DNA from: Nitrospinota bacterium
GTDB lineage: Bacteria > Nitrospinota_A > UBA7883 > JACRLM01
Direction: 5' to 3'
Assembly (NCBI GenBank): GCA_015231995.1
Contig: JADGAO010000194.1
Coordinates: 1 to 6,310 of the forward strand
DNA: 6,310 bases
Both the position numbers and the translations under genes were made by a program. Each line of letters begins with the position of its first letter. Position 1 is the first letter of the stretch. Shown here in pieces: positions 1 through 5,738 of the stretch. A model generated the notes under the pieces. That model made no database searches. It saw nothing but the letters and a program-made list of their open reading frames with translations, and was not told the origin of the DNA.

Positions 1-1
1 G

Positions 2-1048
2 AACCTTTCCGCCTTCGATCTGGACATGGAGCTAACCGCTCCGGGCAGTGGGGTGACGGCTCTTTTCGGGCCTTCCGGGTCGGGTAAGACGACATTTCTG
101 AGGCTGATAGCCGGGCTTTCACGCCCCGACAGCGGATTCTTCAAGGTCAACGGAGAAGTGTGGCAGGATAGCGATTCCGCCCTGTTCATGCCGCCCCACA
201 AACGGCCGGTCGGGTTCGTGTTTCAGGACTCCCGCCTTTTTTCCCATCTTACGGTTAGGGAGAACCTTCTGTACGGATATAATCGTCTTCCCGTCGAGCG
301 CCGGATAGTAAAGATTGACGATGTTATCCGGTGGCTTTCCCTCGAAAGCCTGCTTGCCCGGTATCCCTCGATGATCTCCGGGGGCCAACGGCAAAGAGTT
401 TCCATTGGCAGGGCGCTGTTACGAAGCCCCCGGCTTTTGTTGTTCGACGAGCCGCTGGCGTCGCTGGACTCGGAAGGCAAATCGGAGATACTCCATTACC
501 TGGAGACGCTTAAGGACGAACTGCCTGCGCCATCCATTTACGTGACTCACTCCATGGATGAGGTCGCCCGCGTCGCCGATCACATGGCTCTGGTTCGCGA
601 TGGCAAAATAATCCGCTCCGGCCCCGTGGCGCAGATGTTCACAAGCCTTGATTCGCCTCTTGCGTTGGATGAAGAGGCGGGCGCGGCCCTGGACGCCGTG
701 GTGATCGGGCATGATTCGGAATATCACTTGACCACGCTCAAGTTTGCTGGGGGGATCATGAGCGTATCCAACAGCGGGCTTTCCGTGGGAACCAGGGTGC
801 GAGTGCGCGTGATCGCCTCCGACGTGAGCCTGAGCCTGAACAAACCCGAAGGTTCCAGCGTGCTGAACGTGCTTGAGGCGGTGGTGACAGGAGTGGCCGA
901 AAAAAGCCTTTCGCAGGTGATAGTGGGTATTGACGCCGGAGGGGCGGGCCTGCTGGCGCGTATCACGAAAAAATCGGCGTTTGCGCTGGGGATAAGGCCT
1001 GGCGTTAAGGTTTACGCGTTGGTCAAGAGCGTTGCGGTTATAACATGA
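2..1048 (+). CDS. modC: Molybdate ABC transporter ATP-binding protein ModC (5' end missing)
   Basis: This is the cytoplasmic ATPase that powers molybdate import through ModB with the binding protein ModA. The frame is open from base 2, before the first ATG at 26. Walker A lies only 15 residues after that ATG, against about 30 in E. coli ModC, so the true start is upstream of the window. Numbering from the ATG at 26: Walker A GPSGSGKT at 15-22, Q-loop Gln67, signature SGGQR at 118-122, Walker B LLLFDEP at 137-143 with Glu142, and switch His175. Residues about 277-340 form a C-terminal MOP/TOBE domain; the SSVLNVLEA start and the GIRPGVKVYALVKSV end resemble E. coli ModC and separate it from other ABC ATPases of this class. 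It stops at TGA 1046-1048, 15 bases from the end of the convergent regulator gene. modA and modB are presumably to the left. Molybdenum supply fits the molybdoenzyme Fe-S gene at the other end of the window. Identity is firm; tungstate as the cargo is a minor alternative. Confidence 0.93.
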   Translation, partial: NLSAFDLDMELTAPGSGVTALFGPSGSGKTTFLRLIAGLSRPDSGFFKVNGEVWQDSDSALFMPPHKRPVGFVFQDSRLFSHLTVRENLLYGYNRLPVERRIVKIDDVIRWLSLESLLARYPSMISGGQRQRVSIGRALLRSPRLLLFDEPLASLDSEGKSEILHYLETLKDELPAPSIYVTHSMDEVARVADHMALVRDGKIIRSGPVAQMFTSLDSPLALDEEAGAALDAVVIGHDSEYHLTTLKFAGGIMSVSNSGLSVGTRVRVRVIASDVSLSLNKPEGSSVLNVLEAVVTGVAEKSLSQVIVGIDAGGAGLLARITKKSAFALGIRPGVKVYALVKSVAVIT

Positions 1049-1063
1049 CGCGACGCGTTGTTT
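1049..1063. other. 15-base gap between convergent modC and regulator genes
   Basis: The two stop codons face each other across 15 bases. The short ACGCG-A-CGCGT symmetry here has a loop too small for a stable hairpin, so no terminator can be called; each transcript probably runs into the other gene. Confidence 0.6.
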
Positions 1064-2455
1064 TTACACGCTGGAAATTTCGGACGAGAGCGCCGGCAAC
1101 TGGATGTTGTAGGTCTTTATCTTTCTCCATAGTGTGTTCCGGCCTATCGCCAGAATGCCTGCTGTTTTTTTCTGGTTCCAGTTCGTGGACTTGAGAGTCT
1201 CCAGAATGTACTTTTTTTCCAGATCCTCAAGCGTCATAGGGTGATGCATAACGATGTTGGTAAGAGTCTCTTCGGTGTTTATTATGGACTTGGGGAGGTC
1301 GTCAATCTCTATGACGCCAGCCCTGCATAACGCGACGGCGCTTTCGACGCAGTTTTCCAGTTCCCTCACGTTTCCGGGCCACGGATAGCGTAACAGCGAG
1401 TTGAGCGCATCGCGGGAGAAACCTTTGATATCCTTTTTCATCGTCATAGAGAACTTCTCCAGAAAGCTGTTGCACAGCAAAAGGACATCCCCGGCTCGCT
1501 CCCGCAAAGACGGAAGGGATATTTCGACAACCCTGAGCCTGTAATAAAGGTCCTCCCGGAACTCCCCCGATTTGACAAGATCGGTGAGCCTTCGGTTTGA
1601 GGCGGATATGAGGCGTGTATTTATTTTCAATACCTTGTTACTTCCCAGCCGCTGAATAGACTTGTCCTGCAAAACACGCAATAGTTTCGCCTGGACGGAA
1701 AGAGGCATGGAGCCAACTTCGTCAAGAAAAAGCGTTCCGCCGTCCGCCTCCTCGAATAGGCCCACCCGGTTTGCGATGGCTCCGGTGAACGAGCCTTTGA
1801 CGTGACCGAAAAGTTCGCTTTCCAGCAGGTTTTCATTGATTCCGCTACAATTGATTGCGACAAACGGGCCGGAGGCCCTAGGGCTTTTGTTGTGGATCGC
1901 CCGGGCTACCAAGTCCTTGCCGGTTCCGTTCTCACCTTCAATAAGCGCGGAAACATCGGTCTCCGCTATCCTGTTAACTATGTCCAACGCCTCAAGCAGG
2001 CGGGGGCTTTGCCCCATGATATTGTGAAAGTCGTATTTTTTTAGAAACTCCTTCTTGAGGGTTTTAACCTCGGTTACGAGGTTCTTTCTCTCAATGGCTT
2101 TGAGCGCCGTGAAAAGGAGCTTATCGGAGTCTATGGGCTTTATCATGTAATCGAAGGCTCCTAGCCGCATCGCATCCACAGCCGATTTAACCGTGCCATA
2201 AGCGGTGAGTACTATGACCTCTGCCCGTTTGTTAAGGGCCTTGGCATACTCCAGTATCTCCTGTCCTGACCCGTCGTTGAGCCTCAAGTCGGTGACGATT
2301 ATGTCGTAAATGCCTTTTTCAAGAAGGAACCGGCCATCCTTGACGCTTGAAGCCAGGTCAACGGCCCAACCTTCGTTCGTGAAAAGTATCTCAAGCGTCG
2401 TGAGTATGGAGCTTTCGTCATCTACGATGAGAATGGAGCCTGAGAAGTTTTTCAT
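1064..2455 (-). CDS. Sigma-54-dependent response regulator, NtrC family (third gene of X-S-R operon)
   Basis: A 463-residue transcriptional activator with the full NtrC layout, numbered from the ATG at 2455. The receiver domain (about 5-120) has acidic pair DD at 12-13, phosphoacceptor Asp56 in VTDLRL, Thr84 and Lys106. The AAA+ domain (about 145-375) has Walker A GENGTGKD 174-181, the sigma-54 contact loop as GSFTGA 221-226 (usual form GAFTGA), Walker B LFLDE with Asp245/Glu246, and arginine-finger candidates Arg300 and Arg306. A Fis-type helix-turn-helix fills about 409-451 (NQKKTAGILAIGRNTLWRKI). All catalytic residues are present. ATG 2455 is preferred over the in-frame GTG at 2467 because GGTGGA lies 7 bases before it and the GTG sits inside that motif. 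The gene follows the kinase by 55 bases and is very probably its phosphorylation target. The likely target promoter is the -24/-12 element at 5629-5644. It resembles AioR/ArxR-type regulators by context, but sequence alone does not prove that orthology. Confidence 0.94.
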   Translation of the reverse strand: MKNFSGSILIVDDESSILTTLEILFTNEGWAVDLASSVKDGRFLLEKGIYDIIVTDLRLNDGSGQEILEYAKALNKRAEVIVLTAYGTVKSAVDAMRLGAFDYMIKPIDSDKLLFTALKAIERKNLVTEVKTLKKEFLKKYDFHNIMGQSPRLLEALDIVNRIAETDVSALIEGENGTGKDLVARAIHNKSPRASGPFVAINCSGINENLLESELFGHVKGSFTGAIANRVGLFEEADGGTLFLDEVGSMPLSVQAKLLRVLQDKSIQRLGSNKVLKINTRLISASNRRLTDLVKSGEFREDLYYRLRVVEISLPSLRERAGDVLLLCNSFLEKFSMTMKKDIKGFSRDALNSLLRYPWPGNVRELENCVESAVALCRAGVIEIDDLPKSIINTEETLTNIVMHHPMTLEDLEKKYILETLKSTNWNQKKTAGILAIGRNTLWRKIKTYNIQLPALSSEISSV

Positions 2456-2462
2456 GCCATTT

Positions 2463-2468
2463 TCCACC
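2463..2468 (-). promoter_or_regulatory. Ribosome binding site deciding the regulator start
   Basis: GGTGGA on the minus strand lies 7 bases upstream of ATG 2453-2455. The upstream alternative GTG at 2465-2467 falls inside this motif and has no comparable site of its own, so the ATG is the better start. Confidence 0.6.
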
Positions 2469-2510
2469 GTTACCGGTCGTAGTTAAATCGTATCCTGCCG
2501 CTTACAGCTA

Positions 2511-4349
2511 TTAAGCCAGTTCATGCGTCACTGGAAATGCAATGCAAAATTCAGACCCCTTTCCCAGTTCGCTTGTCATGGAGATGGAACCGTTATGTTG
2601 ATCCACGATCCTTCTTACAATCGCCATTCCAAGTCCAAGCCCTCCAGACTTTTTTGTGTAAAATGGGATAAAACAGTTTTCTTTCTCTTCCGCTGTCATG
2701 CCGACGCCCGAATCCTTTACGCTGAAAAAGATGCTCCCTTTCATCGTTCCCGTAGCCACTTTTATCAAGCCCCCGCCAGGCATGGACTGTATGCCGTTCA
2801 TCAACAGGTTCCACATTATTTGACGCATCATGCCATGGTCAAGAGGCGCGCCCGGCAGTGATGTGCTGAATTCGCTCACTATCTCCAGCGGTTGATCGGC
2901 CTTTCTCTGGTGCTTAAGTAGCTCTATAGTCTCGCTAAGTAGCATGTTCAGGTCGCATGGCGTTTTCCTGGGGCTTCTTGACTGAGCAAAGCTCAGGAAG
3001 TCGTTGAGCGTTGTGTTTAAACGCGCAGTTTCCTTATTGATTATGGATAGCAATCGTCCGCTCTGCTCCGCCGTCACCTTTCCAGAGTCCTGCGCGACTA
3101 TCTGCATGGCCGTTATGAGGGCGTTAAGAGGGTTGCGTATCTCATGCGCCATGCCCGCCGCCATCTGCCCCATCAGGGCGAGCCGCTCCTTTCGTTTAAG
3201 GTCTTCCTTCAGAGTTACCTGGTGCGTGATGTCAAGCGACAGCTCCAAAGCCCCGATCACCCTGTTTTCGGAGTCGTGAAGGGGGGCCGCCACGATATTG
3301 AAAGTCTTGTCACCGCCTCCGGCGACTTTTTTTATGGATTCGCATGTGACTATTCGCTCTGTGGCGAATGATTCCTCCACGGGGCAGTTGGGGCATGTGG
3401 ATTTGCCAGTTTTGTCGAAACAGCGCTTTTCGAGGCTTTCGCCGAACCAGATGTTATGTATCTTGTTCTGCCAGGTTACGTTCATTTCCCTGTCAACTAC
3501 GATCATCCCGGCGTGGATGCCGTTGAGAATGTTATTGAGTTTCTCCTTCTCGATGGTAAGCTCCCGGTTGATATGGCCGTACCTGCCCAGTATGGCGTCG
3601 TAAAATTCCATGAAAAGGGTGATCTCGTCTTTCATCCACGGGGATGTTGATCGCTCGGCTCCGGCCAATTCGGGAAGCTTGCTTATTTTGTCGGAAAGTG
3701 TTTCGAGGGGGCGCAGGAGCCTCTTTGAAATGTAATAGCCGATTATTGTGGCCATGGAAGCCATTGCAAGGCTGAGGAACAGCATTTTCTCCCTGGACTC
3801 CCTTATCTTCTCCATCAGCCATTTTTCGGAAATGCCGATCACCGCCCACCCGATTTTTTCCCGTCCCATCGTCACCGGGGCGGCGAAGTGGTACATCTCT
3901 TCCTCGCCGGGTTTGATCTCGCTCCATATGCTCACTTCGCTGTCCGTCTGCGCCATGAGGGTTCCAGGCAAGTCGAACTGGGTAAGGAGAGGGAATTTGC
4001 CTGGCTTGGAATGCGCCGCAACCCTGTCTTTGGAGTCCAATATCGCGGCGTACTCGATTGAACTAAAAAAAATGGTCTGCTCGTTCCTTGTCTCCGTCAT
4101 CTCCTGAACGGATTTAAAAAGCTCCCATGTGTCCCCTTTGGAGAGGTAGGCGGAGCTTCTTGTGGCCAACTCCTTTGCCGACTTTACACCCAGAAGCCTG
4201 AGTTGACTTTCCAAGGATGAAATCCCACTCTGATAAGAAAGATAAGTCAGAGCAAGGGATGAAATAAAGATAGACAGGGCTAGCAAAATGTTTATTTTCG
4301 TCCCGACGGAGAGCCTTCTCTCCAGCGTCTTCAAACCCTGGAGGATCAT
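2511..4349 (-). CDS. Membrane sensor histidine kinase with periplasmic domain and cysteine-bearing PAS (second gene of X-S-R operon)
   Basis: A 612-residue inner-membrane kinase. Transmembrane segment 1 is about 19-39 and segment 2 about 189-207; between them lies a periplasmic domain of about 150 residues, Cache/PAS-like in its end (AAPVTMGREKIGWAVIGIS). A HAMP-like linker follows (about 207-260), then a coiled segment and a PAS domain (about 267-380) with Cys310, Cys319, Cys322 and Cys336. The catalytic core has the H-box AGMAHEIRNPLNA with His402, N-box NLLMNGIQSMP (Asn514, Asn518), D-box DSGVG (Asp546), F-box FIPFYTKK and G-box GGLGLGMAIVRRI. The kinase looks intact. Its ATG overlaps the stop of the binding-protein gene as ATGA, and the bases before it are A-rich with no clear Shine-Dalgarno, which suggests translational coupling. 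The natural reading is that the periplasmic domain is contacted by the binding protein and the phosphoryl group passes to the NtrC-type regulator downstream. AioS/ArxS-like by context; ligand not provable here. Confidence 0.93.
   Translation of the reverse strand: MILQGLKTLERRLSVGTKINILLALSIFISSLALTYLSYQSGISSLESQLRLLGVKSAKELATRSSAYLSKGDTWELFKSVQEMTETRNEQTIFFSSIEYAAILDSKDRVAAHSKPGKFPLLTQFDLPGTLMAQTDSEVSIWSEIKPGEEEMYHFAAPVTMGREKIGWAVIGISEKWLMEKIRESREKMLFLSLAMASMATIIGYYISKRLLRPLETLSDKISKLPELAGAERSTSPWMKDEITLFMEFYDAILGRYGHINRELTIEKEKLNNILNGIHAGMIVVDREMNVTWQNKIHNIWFGESLEKRCFDKTGKSTCPNCPVEESFATERIVTCESIKKVAGGGDKTFNIVAAPLHDSENRVIGALELSLDITHQVTLKEDLKRKERLALMGQMAAGMAHEIRNPLNALITAMQIVAQDSGKVTAEQSGRLLSIINKETARLNTTLNDFLSFAQSRSPRKTPCDLNMLLSETIELLKHQRKADQPLEIVSEFSTSLPGAPLDHGMMRQIMWNLLMNGIQSMPGGGLIKVATGTMKGSIFFSVKDSGVGMTAEEKENCFIPFYTKKSGGLGLGMAIVRRIVDQHNGSISMTSELGKGSEFCIAFPVTHELA
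4346..4349 (-). other. ATGA stop/start overlap joining binding protein and kinase genes
   Basis: On the minus strand the kinase ATG (4349-4347) and the binding-protein TGA (4348-4346) share bases. With no good ribosome binding site before the kinase, this points to translational coupling and near-equal production of the two partners. Confidence 0.85.
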
Positions 4350-5227
4350 TTTTTTTCAACCGCGACGGATTTGGACACTTGCAAACCCTTTGCGCGTATG
4401 GCGTCGTAGTCCGAATCGCGCCCCACCGCAAAGCCGCCTAACTGCATCATCTCCAGGATCAACCTTCCTTGTCGTGATTGGCCCATGTTAAGGAATACTC
4501 CGCGCAGTTCGCGCTTCAACGGCTCCGGTAATCCCGGCCGCACTACCATGGGGGTAATCGGCATGTATTCGGACTTTTCGATTACCTTTGTCTGGTCTGT
4601 TTGCTCCGGGCTTGTGGTGTTGGCGGTCTCCCAAACATAGCTGTCCACGTTGGCCGCATCCGCAAGCTTGACGGACACCGCCTCGATGCAGTTGTAATGG
4701 CTGTAAGAGAAAAAGTGACTTCTGAAAAACGACTGCGGCGTCTCCCCGATTTTGTGAAGGTTGAACACTGGCGCCAGATAACCGGAGTTGGAAAGCGGAT
4801 CGGAGAAACAGAAAGTTTTGCCTCGCAGGTCTTTTAACGATGCATAAGGGCTGGACTTATGCGTAATCAGATAGGATTGATAAACCGGTTTGCCCTTGAA
4901 GACCGGAACCGCAAGTAACTCCAGCCCGAACTTGTCGTGATCCAAAACGTAAGGAAGCCCGCAGACGAACGCAAAATCCACCTGCCCGTTGGACAAAAGG
5001 AAACTCATCTCCTGATACGATTTGCGGGAGACTATTTCGACGGGAACCCCAAGCTTGTCCTCAATAAGGTTTACAAGCCTTTTGTGAGCGCTAAGATTCT
5101 TCTCTAGCGTGACCGCCGTCAAGCCGAACCGGAGCTTGGGTGCAAGTGTTTTTTCCTCAGCCACCGTAGACAATACGGTTGCGGCCAATATGGCGGCACA
5201 GAGAAAAACGAGCCTGAGCTTTTTCAT
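4346..5227 (-). CDS. PhnD-like periplasmic oxyanion-binding protein (first gene of X-S-R operon)
   Basis: A periplasmic binding protein of the phosphate/phosphite/phosphonate (PhnD) type, 293 residues from ATG 5227. Residues 1-23 are a signal peptide (MKKLRLVFLCAAILAATVLS, probable cleavage after TVA). Family marks include LRFGLTAVTLEK near 32-43, QVDFAFVCGLPYVL at 82-95, KGKPVYQSYLITH at 111-123, LRGKTFCFSDPLSNSGYLAP at 134-153 and VDSYVWE at 194-200. Cys89 lies where phosphonate and phosphite binders usually carry a Gly-Pro; Cys140 and Cys180 are also present. There is no permease or ATPase partner beside it; it is fused by ATGA overlap to a histidine kinase, so its role is probably sensing rather than uptake. 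This is the layout of AioX, ArxX and ArrX, which bind arsenic oxyanions. An in-frame TTG at 5263 would add 12 residues and has a better Shine-Dalgarno, so the start is uncertain. Family assignment is firm; arsenic as ligand is inference. Confidence 0.9.
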   Translation of the reverse strand: MKKLRLVFLCAAILAATVLSTVAEEKTLAPKLRFGLTAVTLEKNLSAHKRLVNLIEDKLGVPVEIVSRKSYQEMSFLLSNGQVDFAFVCGLPYVLDHDKFGLELLAVPVFKGKPVYQSYLITHKSSPYASLKDLRGKTFCFSDPLSNSGYLAPVFNLHKIGETPQSFFRSHFFSYSHYNCIEAVSVKLADAANVDSYVWETANTTSPEQTDQTKVIEKSEYMPITPMVVRPGLPEPLKRELRGVFLNMGQSRQGRLILEMMQLGGFAVGRDSDYDAIRAKGLQVSKSVAVEKK

Positions 5228-5268
5228 ATTGCGGATAATCCTGTTTCCGCTTTGCGCGATCAAAATAA

Positions 5269-5275
5269 CTCCGCC
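5269..5275 (-). promoter_or_regulatory. Shine-Dalgarno supporting an alternative TTG start for the binding protein
   Basis: GGCGGAG on the minus strand ends 5 bases before TTG 5261-5263, an ideal spacing. The preferred ATG at 5225-5227 has only AGGA (5239-5242) at an 11-base spacing. The ATG gives a compact, typical signal peptide; the TTG gives a longer positively charged n-region that would also work. Confidence 0.4.
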
Positions 5276-5324
5276 ATCAAGCGCCGTGTGTTGCGTTTGA
5301 GGCGATATGTCGGATCGTCTAAAT

Positions 5325-5354
5325 ATAATGGGAGTATTTCGACGCTCAGGTCAA
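5325..5354 (-). promoter_or_regulatory. Possible sigma-70 promoter for the X-S-R operon
   Basis: On the minus strand TTGACC (5354-5349) and CATTAT (5330-5325) are separated by 18 bases, giving 5/6 and 4/6 matches to the -35 and -10 consensus. Transcription would start near 5318, about 90 bases before the ATG. I found no -24/-12 element facing this operon, so a sigma-70 type promoter is expected. The match is modest in an AT-rich stretch and could be chance. Confidence 0.3.
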
Positions 5355-5481
5355 GAGTTTATTGCGCTCTTGTAGAATCGGGGAAATCGCGCATGGGCCG
5401 TATTTGAGAGTTATCATGCCTTAACCCCGAAACGAGCAGAGCTACGGTGCAAACCGAATAAACCCAAGCACGGCTCCAGAT

Positions 5482-5499
5482 TGGAACATTAGTGTTCCA
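5482..5499. promoter_or_regulatory. 18-base inverted repeat, candidate upstream activator site
   Basis: TGGAACA-TTAG-TGTTCCA has perfect 7-base arms around a 4-base spacer. Its centre lies about 164 bases upstream of the predicted start from the -24/-12 promoter, within the usual range for NtrC-family enhancer sites. It is not followed by a T-run, so it is not a terminator. The symmetry is seen; binding by the neighbouring regulator is inferred. Confidence 0.55.
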
Positions 5500-5527
5500 T
5501 GTGAACGTTAAAGCCATTTCACAATCC

Positions 5528-5539
5528 TCCGTTAACGGA
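5528..5539. promoter_or_regulatory. 12-base perfect palindrome, candidate operator
   Basis: TCCGTTAACGGA reads identically on both strands. Its centre is 43 bases, about four helical turns, from the centre of the 5482-5499 repeat, so both would face the same side of the helix. It may be a second regulator site or bind another protein. Confidence 0.45.
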
Positions 5540-5549
5540 AAACATTTCC
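5537..5549. promoter_or_regulatory. Short inverted repeat overlapping the palindrome
   Basis: GGAAA-ACA-TTTCC has 5-base arms and shares the GGAA...TTCC ends of the 5482-5499 repeat with a shorter spacing. It overlaps the 12-base palindrome by three bases. It may be a weaker site or a chance symmetry. Confidence 0.3.
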
Positions 5550-5555
5550 AACCAT

Positions 5556-5568
5556 AATCATCGTGTTT
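5556..5568 (+). promoter_or_regulatory. Weak possible IHF site
   Basis: AATCATCGTGTTT matches the IHF consensus WATCARNNNNTTR at seven of nine specified positions. Its place between the dyads and the -24/-12 promoter is where DNA bending is needed. The sequence match alone is weak. Confidence 0.22.
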
Positions 5569-5628
5569 TCAAGATGTTTGCCGTATTTGAAACGATCATG
5601 AGATTTACTCAGGCGCTTGGGGTGACTT

Positions 5629-5644
5629 GGGCATCTGGATTGCT
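5629..5644 (+). promoter_or_regulatory. Sigma-54 (-24/-12) promoter for the Fe-S/molybdoenzyme operon
   Basis: GGGCATCTGGATTGCT matches the sigma-54 consensus TGGCACGNNNNTTGCW. The invariant GG (5630-5631) and GC (5642-5643) are separated by exactly 10 bases, and the flanking CA and TT-GC-T agree; three of twelve specified positions differ. Transcription would begin near 5655, about 84 bases before the ATG at 5739. A sigma-54-dependent regulator is encoded by the divergent operon, which supports the call. Confidence 0.7.
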
Positions 5645-5722
5645 GATGGATATAGCAGTCAAAACTGGCTCTGCGTCTTCGGGGGCGCCGGTGACCAGCA
5701 GATTCTGGGGCTTGATATAGTC

Positions 5723-5728
5723 AGGGGG
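5723..5728 (+). promoter_or_regulatory. Ribosome binding site of the Fe-S subunit gene
   Basis: AGGGGG lies 10 bases before ATG 5739, with a second purine stretch AAAGG three bases before it. Together they support this start, and the reading frame begins directly with the ferredoxin fold. Confidence 0.6.
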
Positions 5729-5738
5729 CAAAAGGTTT

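Larger units (their letters stand above)
5264..5738. other. Divergent intergenic regulatory region
   Basis: No convincing gene lies in these 475 bases between the leftward X-S-R operon and the rightward Fe-S gene. The left third is plain AT-richer sequence with a weak promoter facing left. The middle (5482-5549) holds three dyad-symmetric elements. The right third holds a -24/-12 promoter facing right, followed by a leader of about 84 bases ending in an AGGGGG ribosome binding site. The arrangement is that expected of an enhancer-binding-protein controlled sigma-54 operon. No riboswitch or tRNA was recognised. Confidence 0.75.

Noticed and set aside
119..966. Minus-strand open frames opposite modC
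   Set aside because: They are antisense to an intact, motif-rich ATPase and encode no recognisable domain.
2465..2467. GTG as the regulator's start codon
   Set aside because: It lies within the GGTGGA ribosome binding site of the ATG at 2455 and has no good site of its own.
5431..5470. A leftward -24/-12 promoter around the GCAA at 5449
   Set aside because: The GC and the nearest CC pair are two bases too far apart; sigma-54 needs an exact 10-base gap.
5482..5499. The inverted repeat as a transcription terminator
   Set aside because: The stem is short and AT-rich, no T-run follows on either strand, and it lies between divergent genes where no transcript ends.
5598..5720. A 40-codon open frame (ATG to TAG) just before the Fe-S gene
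   Set aside because: It has no Shine-Dalgarno, runs across the -24/-12 promoter so would not be on that transcript, and its product resembles nothing I know.
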